NCBI GenBank assembly: GCA_900770535.1
Contig: CAAHDV010000029.1
Span: 1-5,324, forward strand
Direction: 5' to 3'
Origin: Lachnospiraceae bacterium
GTDB lineage: Bacteria; Bacillota; Clostridia; Lachnospirales; Lachnospiraceae
Length of the DNA stretch: 5,324 nucleotides
Shown here: one piece after another, positions 1 through 5,324 of the stretch
Layout of the letters: each line of letters opens with the position of its first letter
How positions within the stretch are numbered: the stretch's first letter is position 1
Translations under genes and position numbers: made by a program
The notes under the pieces: model-generated
What the model was told of the DNA's origin: nothing
Seen by the model: only the letters and a program-made list of their open reading frames with translations
Database searches by the model: none

Positions 1-2
1 TT

Positions 3-38
3 AACAAGGGCGGGGGTTTAAAAACCTCCGCTCTTGTT
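3..38 (+). terminator. Probable terminator hairpin of an upstream gene
   Basis: Bases 3-18 pair with 23-38 to give a 16-bp stem closed by the loop TAAA. Two of the pairs (9-32 and 14-27) are G-U wobbles if read as + strand RNA. They would be A-C mismatches in RNA from the other strand, so the structure is built for + strand transcription. The 3' side continues as TTGTTGT, a poor U tract, so termination may be incomplete. No coding sequence is visible to its left, so it most likely closes a gene ending just outside the window. Confidence 0.6.
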
Positions 39-45
39 GTATACT
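17..45 (+). promoter_or_regulatory. Candidate ftsH promoter (weak)
   Basis: A -10-like TATACT at 40-45 lies 17 nt downstream of TTTAAA at 17-22, which matches 4 of 6 bases of the sigma-A -35 consensus. Transcription would begin near base 52 and give an ftsH leader of almost 90 nt. The -35 and spacer lie inside the upstream hairpin, so promoter and terminator would overlap. ftsH could instead be read from an upstream promoter through the leaky hairpin. No better promoter is seen between 46 and 125. Confidence 0.35.
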
Positions 46-81
46 AAATAGAACAGAAAAGAAACAATTCTGGAAATGATC

Positions 82-108
82 GTAACTGGGAAGCTGTTCA
101 TCAGTTAC
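82..108. repeat. 27-nt inverted-repeat element, copy 1
   Basis: Perfect 7-nt arms GTAACTG (82-88) and CAGTTAC (102-108) flank a 13-nt centre. A second element with the same arms and the same total length lies after uvrA at 5247-5273; the centres differ except for a CTGTTCA heptamer present in both at different offsets. This copy lies in the ftsH leader, ending 17 nt before the ribosome binding site. It could be a dispersed intergenic repeat, a protein-binding palindrome or a small RNA hairpin; the sequence alone does not decide. Confidence 0.6.
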
Positions 109-124
109 AAATAACAAAAGACAT

Positions 125-131
125 AAAGGAG
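125..131 (+). promoter_or_regulatory. Ribosome binding site of ftsH
   Basis: AAAGGAG ends 8 nt before the ATG at 140, a near-ideal Shine-Dalgarno site and spacing. A second in-frame ATG at 146 would have 14 nt of spacing, so the start at 140 is preferred. Confidence 0.85.
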
Positions 132-139
132 AACACAGT

Positions 140-2134
140 ATGGGTATGAAAGAAGAAGGACCAAGGCGGCCCAACAAAAAGCTGCTTTACTACTACGGAA
201 TCATCCTTCTGATCACCATTCTGCTGAATGCGCTGATTATGCCGGCACTGGCAGAACGGTCGGTGACAGAAGTGACCTACGATACGTTCCTGGAGATGCT
301 GGATAAGGGCGAGGTCGCAGGTGTAAAGAGAGACTCTGACAAACTTAGTTTCTGGACACAGGATGTGCAGCAGGCGCTGAACGGCCAGCTTTCTCTGAAA
401 AACTTGAATTCGGAGAATTTAAAGATTTACAAGACAGGCTTATGGCCGGATGATGACCTGACAGCCCGGCTGAAGAATGCTGGCATCAGTTTCTCAGAAG
501 AGATTCCGACCCAGGCATCGCCGCTGCAGAATTTCATTTTTAACTGGGTTCTGCCAATCCTGATGTTTGTGATCATCGGGCAGATTCTCAGCAAGAGCAT
601 GGCAAAGCGTATGGGAGGCATGGGAAACGCCATGACCTTTGGAAAGTCCAATGCCAAGATTTACGCGGAGACGGAAACCGGCAAGACCTTTGCGGATGTA
701 GCAGGCCAGGAAGAAGCGAAAGAAGCATTAAAGGAAATCGTAGACTTCCTGCATAACCCGCAGAAATACGCAGATATCGGTGCAGTCCTGCCGAAGGGCG
801 CCCTGCTTGTAGGCCCTCCTGGAACTGGTAAGACGTTACTGGCGAAAGCGGTAGCGGGCGAAGCGCATGTGCCGTTTTTCTCTATTTCCGGTTCGGAATT
901 TGTAGAGATGTTTGTTGGCATGGGTGCGGCCAAAGTGCGTGACCTGTTTAAACAGGCGAATGAGAAGGCTCCGTGTATCGTGTTTATTGATGAGATCGAT
1001 ACCATTGGTAAGAAGCGTGACGGTTCCGGCTTCTCCGGAAATGACGAGCGTGAGCAGACCTTAAACCAGCTGTTAACCGAGATGGATGGTTTTGATGGCC
1101 GCAAGGGCGTTGTCATCCTGGCAGCGACCAACCGTCCGGAATCCTTGGATAAGGCACTGCTTCGCCCAGGCCGTTTTGACCGCCGGATTCCGGTAGAGCT
1201 TCCGGATCTGAAGGGCCGTGTGGCTATTCTGAAGGTTCATGCGAAGAATGTAAAAATGGGCAGCGACATTGACTTTGACGCCATTGGACGCGCAACCTCC
1301 GGTGCCAGCGGCGCGGAGCTTGCCAACATCATCAACGAGGGCGCGCTGCGTGCAGTCCGTCAGGGCCGGGCCTATGTGACTCAGGCAGACCTGGAGGAGA
1401 GTGTAGAGGTTGTCATTGCCGGATATCAGCGGAAGGATGCCGCTGTTTCCATGAATGAGAAGCGTATCGTATCTTACCACGAGGTTGGTCATGCGCTGGT
1501 GGCAGCGTGCCAGAGCCATAGCGCTCCGGTGCATAAGATCACCATCATTCCGCGTACCTCCGGTGCGCTGGGCTACACCATGCAGGTGGAAGAAGGTGAG
1601 CGCTTCCTTATGAGCAAGGAAGAAGCTTTAAACAAGATCGCTACCCTGACCGGCGGACGTGCCGCAGAGGAATTCATTTTCCATTCCATTACCACAGGTG
1701 CGTCCAATGATATTGAGCAGGCCACCAAGCTGGCGCGGGCCATGATCACCCGCTACGGCATGAGCAGCCAGTTCGGCATGGTAGCCCTGGAGACGGTAAA
1801 CAACCAGTATCTGGGCGGAGACACCTCCATGGTATGCTCCCCGGAGACCGCAAGACTGGTGGATGAGGAAGTGGTTTCCATTGTGAAACAGCAGTATGCC
1901 AAGGCCATGCAGATCCTGAAAGATAACGCAGCGAAGCTGAATGAGATTGCCGCTTATCTGTTGGAGCGCGAGACCATCACCGGTGAGGAATTCATGGAGA
2001 TTCTGAATGCCGGGAAGGAAAATGCGGAGGAGTGTGCTGAGGCGCCGAAGCCGGAAGAGATGCAGGCAGCAGAGTCCGGACAGGAGAATGGTGCAACAGC
2101 AGAGAATCAGGAAACTGCAGAGCAGAATAGTTAA
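140..2134 (+). CDS. ftsH: ATP-dependent zinc metalloprotease FtsH
   Basis: Membrane-anchored AAA+ protease that, by family knowledge, assembles as a hexamer and degrades misfolded membrane proteins and short-lived regulators. The 664 residues contain every expected part. Two membrane segments (about 15-36 and 131-150) flank a roughly 95-residue extracytoplasmic domain. The AAA+ module has Walker A GPPGTGKT (225-232), pore loop FVGM (258-261), Walker B with D284/E285, sensor-1 N331 and arginine fingers R342 and R345 in the second region of homology. The peptidase has the zinc motif HEVGH (447-451), catalytic E448 and probable third ligand D524. From about 622 to the end the tail is rich in Glu, Gln and Ala and looks disordered, a variable region in this family. 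HEVGH differs from the usual HEAGH only at a non-ligand position. The gene is intact, monocistronic by its flanking hairpins, and starts at 140 because of its ribosome binding site. Confidence 0.97.
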   Translation: MGMKEEGPRRPNKKLLYYYGIILLITILLNALIMPALAERSVTEVTYDTFLEMLDKGEVAGVKRDSDKLSFWTQDVQQALNGQLSLKNLNSENLKIYKTGLWPDDDLTARLKNAGISFSEEIPTQASPLQNFIFNWVLPILMFVIIGQILSKSMAKRMGGMGNAMTFGKSNAKIYAETETGKTFADVAGQEEAKEALKEIVDFLHNPQKYADIGAVLPKGALLVGPPGTGKTLLAKAVAGEAHVPFFSISGSEFVEMFVGMGAAKVRDLFKQANEKAPCIVFIDEIDTIGKKRDGSGFSGNDEREQTLNQLLTEMDGFDGRKGVVILAATNRPESLDKALLRPGRFDRRIPVELPDLKGRVAILKVHAKNVKMGSDIDFDAIGRATSGASGAELANIINEGALRAVRQGRAYVTQADLEESVEVVIAGYQRKDAAVSMNEKRIVSYHEVGHALVAACQSHSAPVHKITIIPRTSGALGYTMQVEEGERFLMSKEEALNKIATLTGGRAAEEFIFHSITTGASNDIEQATKLARAMITRYGMSSQFGMVALETVNNQYLGGDTSMVCSPETARLVDEEVVSIVKQQYAKAMQILKDNAAKLNEIAAYLLERETITGEEFMEILNAGKENAEECAEAPKPEEMQAAESGQENGATAENQETAEQNS

Positions 2135-2157
2135 TAAATAGAATAAGATTGAGCCCC

Positions 2158-2193
2158 AAAAAAGAAGAACACAGCGATGCGTTCTTCTTTTTT
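2158..2193 (+). terminator. Intrinsic terminator of ftsH
   Basis: A perfect 13-bp stem (2158-2170 with 2181-2193) with a 10-nt loop begins 23 nt after the ftsH stop. The 3' arm ends in six T, giving the U tract; the 5' arm begins with six A, so the structure could also stop transcription on the - strand, although no - strand gene is visible here. Because the T run is also part of the stem, the functional core is GAAGAAC/GTTCTTC followed by the U run. Confidence 0.88.
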
Positions 2194-2295
2194 ATGGTTA
2201 TAGCGATCCTTGTGTCACCATTCGTTTTATGGTATGTGACGCTGTGTGGCATGGCGGCAGTGAGACGGCAACAAGGGCAGCAACAATGTAAAAAC

Positions 2296-2337
2296 AGGCG
2301 GAATGCGTGCGAACAAATGTTTGCATGTGTTCCGCCT
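2296..2337. repeat. Long imperfect palindrome around the uvrA SOS box
   Basis: Arms 2296-2315 and 2318-2337 share one dyad axis. The outer 8 pairs (AGGCGGAA/TTCCGCCT) are perfect. Four inner pairs (2304-2329, 2305-2328, 2307-2326, 2311-2322) are G-U wobbles in + strand RNA and would be A-C in - strand RNA. The LexA box 2310-2323 is centred on the same axis. As RNA it would fold into a hairpin of about 19 bp with an AAAT loop, followed only by a short TTT; it may be a weak second terminator for read-through from ftsH. Confidence 0.7.
2310..2323. promoter_or_regulatory. LexA (DinR) SOS box of uvrA
   Basis: CGAACAAATGTTTG fits every position of the Bacillus-type SOS operator CGAAC-RNRY-GTTYG (established consensus for Gram-positive LexA). 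It overlaps the first three bases of the uvrA -35 element, so bound LexA would block RNA polymerase. uvrA is a classical SOS gene in many bacteria, which strengthens the call. The inference is derepression on DNA damage after RecA-stimulated LexA self-cleavage; lexA and recA are not in this window. Confidence 0.88.
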
Positions 2338-2349
2338 TTGTGGTATAAT
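2321..2349 (+). promoter_or_regulatory. uvrA promoter, extended -10 type
   Basis: A consensus TATAAT at 2344-2349 is preceded by TGG at 2341-2343, forming a perfect extended -10 (TGNTATAAT). With a 17-nt spacer the -35 is TTGCAT (2321-2326), matching only the TTG of the consensus. The strong extended -10 would compensate for the weak -35. Transcription should start near 2356, leaving a leader of about 47 nt. The -35 overlaps the SOS box. Confidence 0.85.
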
Positions 2350-2385
2350 CAGTTCTGTCTGACACATACTAAAGAGGATCAGAAA

Positions 2386-2392
2386 AGAAAGG
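2386..2392 (+). promoter_or_regulatory. Ribosome binding site of uvrA
   Basis: AGAAAGG ends 10 nt before the ATG at 2403, an acceptable though slightly long spacing. A further purine run at 2371-2377 is too far away to be used. The resulting N-terminus, [19 protein letters not shown], has the expected start of the UvrA family. Confidence 0.7.
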
Positions 2393-2402
2393 TTTTACAG
2401 CC

Positions 2403-5237
2403 ATGGCGAAGCAGTATATCAAGATTCGTGGTGCGAATGAGCACAACTTGAAAAATATATCTCTGGACATTCCCAGAAACGAGCTGGTGGTGCTGACGGG
2501 TTTAAGCGGCTCGGGCAAGTCATCCCTGGCTTTTGATACGATCTATGCCGAAGGGCAGCGGCGTTATATGGAGTCGCTGTCCTCTTACGCAAGGCAGTTC
2601 CTGGGCCAGATGGAAAAGCCGGATGTGGAGAGCATTGAGGGGCTTTCCCCGGCCATTTCCATTGACCAGAAGTCTACGAACCGCAACCCGCGTTCTACCG
2701 TGGGTACGGTGACGGAAATTTACGATTACATGCGTCTTCTGTATGCCCGCATCGGCATCCCGCACTGTCCGAAGTGCGGCCGGGAAATCAAGAAGCAGAC
2801 CATCGACCAGATGGTGGACCAGATCCTGCAGCTGCCGGAGCGCACCAAAATCCAGCTTCTGGCGCCGGTGGTGCGGGGACGCAAGGGTGAGCATGTTAAG
2901 CTTCTGGAGCAGGCGCGCAAGAGTGGCTACGTCCGCGCCCGGATTGACGGAAACCTGTACGAGCTTTCCGAAGAGATTAAATTAGAGAAGAACATCAAAC
3001 ACAACATTGAGATCGTGGTGGACCGTCTGGTGGTGAAAGAGGGCATTGAGAAGCGCCTGACGGACTCTATCGAGACGGTTATGGGACTTTCGGACGGCCT
3101 CATGATCGTGGACGTGATTGATGGTGAGCCCATGAATTTCAGCATGAGCTTTGCCTGCCCGGACTGCGGCGTCAGCATTGAGGAGGTGGAGCCGCGAAGC
3201 TTCTCCTTCAACAACCCGTTCGGTGCCTGCCCGGAGTGTTTCGGTCTTGGTTATAAGATGGAATTTGATGAAGACCTCATGATTCCGGACAAGTCCTTAA
3301 GTATTTCCAAAGGTGCCATTGTGGTGATGGGCTGGCAGTCCTGTACGGACAAGAACAGCTTCACCCACGCGATTTTAGATGCGCTGTGCAAGGAGTATCA
3401 TTTCAGCCTGGATACGCCGTTTGAGGAGTATCCGAAGGAAATCCAGGATGTGATCCTGCATGGAACCAATGGAAAAGAAGTGAATGTGTACTACAAGGGT
3501 CAGCGCGGTGAGGGCATCTATCCGGTAGCGTTTGAGGGTCTGATCCGCAATGTGGAGCGCCGCTACAAGGAGACCTTCTCCGAGGCGTCCAAGGCGGAAT
3601 ATGAGACCTTTATGCGCATTACGCCGTGTAAGGTCTGCAAGGGCCAGCGTCTGAAGTCCAGCTCTCTGGCCGTTACGGTTGGCGGCATCAACATTTATGA
3701 GGCAACGGAGCTTTCTATTACCCGGTTCCGCGCTTTTCTGGATGAGTTAAAGCTCACTCCGATGCAGGAGTCTATCGGTCATCAGATTTTAAAGGAGATT
3801 AAGGCGCGCCTGGATTTCCTGTTAAATGTCGGCCTGGAATACCTGTCTCTTTCCCGGGCAACTGGTACCTTGTCCGGTGGTGAGGCACAGCGAATCCGTC
3901 TGGCAACCCAGATCGGTTCCGGTCTGGTGGGTGTGGCCTATATTCTGGATGAGCCGAGTATCGGCCTGCACCAGAGGGACAACGACAAGCTGCTGGCGAC
4001 CCTGACCCATCTGCGGGATCTGGGCAACACGGTTCTGGTGGTAGAGCATGATGAGGATACCATGCGTGCGGCAGACTGCATTGTGGATATCGGACCGGGC
4101 GCAGGAGAACACGGTGGAGAAGTTGTGGCCATTGGTACTGCGGAAGAAATCATGCAGAACGAGAAATCCATCACTGGCGCATACCTGAGCGGCCGCGTCC
4201 AGATTCCGGTGCCGAAGGAGCGCAGACAGCCGACTGGCTGGATTACCGTGCGCGGGGCAGCAGAGAACAACTTAAAGAATATAGATGTTTCTTTCCCGCT
4301 GGGCATTATGACCTGCGTGACCGGTGTGTCCGGTTCCGGCAAGAGTTCCTTGGTGAACGAGATTCTGTATAAGGAATTGGCGAGAAAGTTAAACCGCGCC
4401 CGCACCATTCCGGGCAGGTTTAAGAAGATCGAAGGACTGGAGCAGTTAGATAAGGTCATCAACATTGACCAGTCCCCGATTGGGCGCACGCCGCGTTCCA
4501 ATCCGGCTACCTACACCGGAGTCTTTGATATGATCCGTGACCTGTTTGCATCCACGCCGGATGCCAAGGCAAAAGGTTATAATAAAGGTCGTTTTAGTTT
4601 CAACGTAAAGGGCGGGCGCTGTGAGGCCTGCAGCGGTGACGGTATCATCAAAATCGAGATGCACTTTTTACCGGATGTCTATGTGCCGTGTGAGGTCTGC
4701 GGAGGCAAACGCTACAACCGCGAGACGCTGGATGTTAAATATAAGGGAAAGAGCATTTATGATGTGCTGAATATGACGGTGGAAGAGGCCATGAAGTTCT
4801 TTGAGAACATTCCATCTATTTATCGGAAGATTGCGACTCTGAATGATGTAGGACTTTCTTACATTCGTCTGGGGCAGCCGTCTACCCAGCTGTCCGGCGG
4901 TGAGGCACAGCGAATCAAGCTGGCCACAGAACTGAGCCGCCGCGGAACCGGAAAGACTGTCTACATTCTGGATGAGCCGACCACCGGCCTGCATTTTGCG
5001 GATGTTCATAAGCTGGTGGAGATCCTGCGCAGATTGTCCGACGGCGGAAACACAGTTATTGTCATCGAGCATAACCTGGACGTCATCAAGACCGCCGATT
5101 ACCTCATTGATATCGGACCGGAAGGCGGCGAGCGCGGTGGAACCGTAATCGCGAAGGGCACGCCGGAGGAAGTGGCAGAGAACCCGGTATCCTATACGGG
5201 GAAATATGTAAAGCGGTATCTGCACACCGCCCAGTAA
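2403..5237 (+). CDS. uvrA: UvrABC excision nuclease subunit A (UvrA)
   Basis: Cytoplasmic damage sensor of nucleotide excision repair: a UvrA dimer scans DNA, recognises distortions and loads UvrB, after which UvrC cuts (family knowledge). The 944 residues match the usual length and show two ABC ATPase halves. Half one has Walker A GLSGSGKS (33-40), signature LSGGEAQR (490-497), Walker B D516/E517 and H-loop H549. Half two has Walker A GVSGSGKS (641-648), signature LSGGEAQR (830-837), Walker B D857/E858 and H890. Zinc modules: C252/C255/C276/C279, C740/C743/C763/C766, and CXXC pairs at 122/125 and 409/412 that probably form a third site. The segment between about 130 and 250 corresponds to the UvrB-binding and DNA-damage insertion regions. 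The length and complete motif set indicate canonical UvrA rather than a drug-resistance UvrA-like paralogue. An SOS box controls it; uvrB is not adjacent on the 5' side. The gene is intact. Confidence 0.98.
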   Translation: MAKQYIKIRGANEHNLKNISLDIPRNELVVLTGLSGSGKSSLAFDTIYAEGQRRYMESLSSYARQFLGQMEKPDVESIEGLSPAISIDQKSTNRNPRSTVGTVTEIYDYMRLLYARIGIPHCPKCGREIKKQTIDQMVDQILQLPERTKIQLLAPVVRGRKGEHVKLLEQARKSGYVRARIDGNLYELSEEIKLEKNIKHNIEIVVDRLVVKEGIEKRLTDSIETVMGLSDGLMIVDVIDGEPMNFSMSFACPDCGVSIEEVEPRSFSFNNPFGACPECFGLGYKMEFDEDLMIPDKSLSISKGAIVVMGWQSCTDKNSFTHAILDALCKEYHFSLDTPFEEYPKEIQDVILHGTNGKEVNVYYKGQRGEGIYPVAFEGLIRNVERRYKETFSEASKAEYETFMRITPCKVCKGQRLKSSSLAVTVGGINIYEATELSITRFRAFLDELKLTPMQESIGHQILKEIKARLDFLLNVGLEYLSLSRATGTLSGGEAQRIRLATQIGSGLVGVAYILDEPSIGLHQRDNDKLLATLTHLRDLGNTVLVVEHDEDTMRAADCIVDIGPGAGEHGGEVVAIGTAEEIMQNEKSITGAYLSGRVQIPVPKERRQPTGWITVRGAAENNLKNIDVSFPLGIMTCVTGVSGSGKSSLVNEILYKELARKLNRARTIPGRFKKIEGLEQLDKVINIDQSPIGRTPRSNPATYTGVFDMIRDLFASTPDAKAKGYNKGRFSFNVKGGRCEACSGDGIIKIEMHFLPDVYVPCEVCGGKRYNRETLDVKYKGKSIYDVLNMTVEEAMKFFENIPSIYRKIATLNDVGLSYIRLGQPSTQLSGGEAQRIKLATELSRRGTGKTVYILDEPTTGLHFADVHKLVEILRRLSDGGNTVIVIEHNLDVIKTADYLIDIGPEGGERGGTVIAKGTPEEVAENPVSYTGKYVKRYLHTAQ

Positions 5238-5246
5238 AAAATATTG

Positions 5247-5273
5247 GTAACTGTTCAGTACCCTCACAGTTAC
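5247..5273. repeat. 27-nt inverted-repeat element, copy 2
   Basis: Arms GTAACTG (5247-5253) and CAGTTAC (5267-5273) enclose 13 nt. Arms, loop length and total length equal those of the element before ftsH at 82-108. It starts 10 nt after the uvrA stop and ends one base before the terminator stem, so it lies in the 3' untranslated region of uvrA. Its function is unknown to me. Confidence 0.6.
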
Positions 5274-5274
5274 G

Positions 5275-5319
5275 GGCAAAAATCCATTGAAAATTGCCTT
5301 CGGCAATGGGATTTTTGCC
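5275..5319 (+). terminator. Intrinsic terminator of uvrA
   Basis: A perfect 11-bp outer stem, GGCAAAAATCC (5275-5285) with GGATTTTTGCC (5309-5319), encloses an inner hairpin ATTGCC/GGCAAT (5293-5298 with 5302-5307) with a TTC loop. The two helices are separated by an asymmetric internal loop of 7 nt on the left and 1 nt on the right. The core GGCAATGGGATTTTT gives the U tract for + strand termination; the A run at 5278-5282 would serve the - strand, so it may be bidirectional. It marks the end of the uvrA unit, and nothing beyond it is visible. Confidence 0.8.
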
Positions 5320-5324
5320 TGCAA

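Noticed and set aside
39..139. Possible riboswitch or structured leader before ftsH
   Set aside because: The leader is short and A-rich, and apart from the 27-nt repeat I see no conserved riboswitch core, T-box or anti-terminator pairing.
661..1534. Overlapping - strand open frames opposite ftsH
   Set aside because: They lie entirely antisense to the conserved AAA+ module; their length is explained by the codon bias of the + strand gene.
2214..2240. Small inverted repeat GTCACCAT with ATG and GTGAC between ftsH and uvrA
   Set aside because: It pairs only with a four-base bulge (GTAT) and an AT-rich loop, has no T run or promoter context, and is within what chance gives in this spacer.
2149..2451. 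Open frame of 100 codons starting with TTG between the two genes
   Set aside because: It reads straight through the ftsH terminator (its Lys/Glu and Phe runs are the two hairpin arms), then through the SOS box and promoter, and overlaps the start of uvrA. It has no ribosome binding site and no recognisable protein.
4668..5324. Long - strand open frame opposite the 3' half of uvrA, running off the window
   Set aside because: It is antisense to the conserved second ATPase half and zinc module of UvrA and would also translate the terminator hairpin; no protein family is recognisable.
1..5324. Mobile element or horizontally acquired island
   Set aside because: The paired repeats at the ends are short and far from transposon-end length, there is no transposase or integrase, and the content is two universal housekeeping genes with similar base and codon character.

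Overview
The window carries two complete housekeeping genes, both on the + strand: ftsH (140-2134), encoding the membrane-anchored AAA+ zinc protease, and uvrA (2403-5237), encoding the damage-recognition ATPase of nucleotide excision repair. I see no mobile element, tRNA, rRNA, CRISPR array or phage gene. Moderately GC-rich coding sequence, A-rich purine Shine-Dalgarno sites, a Gram-positive-type SOS box and the overall protein character suggest a Firmicute of the class Clostridia, most likely Lachnospiraceae. That placement is inference; no taxonomic marker was compared.

Layout. Bases 1-38 form a hairpin that probably ends transcription of a gene left of the window. Bases 39-139 are the ftsH leader, with a weak candidate promoter, a 27-nt inverted-repeat element (82-108) and a good ribosome binding site. 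ftsH is followed after 23 nt by a perfect 13-bp hairpin with a T run (terminator, 2158-2193). Bases 2194-2295 hold nothing I can assign. Bases 2296-2402 are the uvrA control region: a 14-nt LexA (SOS) box lies at the centre of a longer imperfect palindrome and overlaps the -35 element of an extended -10 promoter. uvrA follows with its own ribosome binding site. Downstream of uvrA, a second 27-nt inverted repeat with the same 7-nt arms as the one before ftsH (5247-5273) sits one base before a long terminator hairpin (5275-5319).

How it works. The genes appear to be two separate transcription units rather than an operon. ftsH performs membrane and regulatory proteolysis. uvrA is probably held down by LexA and induced by DNA damage, then works with UvrB and UvrC encoded elsewhere; no uvrB lies next to uvrA on its 5' side. 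I found no evidence for a novel multi-gene system. The points worth a second look are in the non-coding DNA: the SOS box nested in an RNA-type hairpin, and the paired 27-nt inverted repeats flanking the two-gene block.
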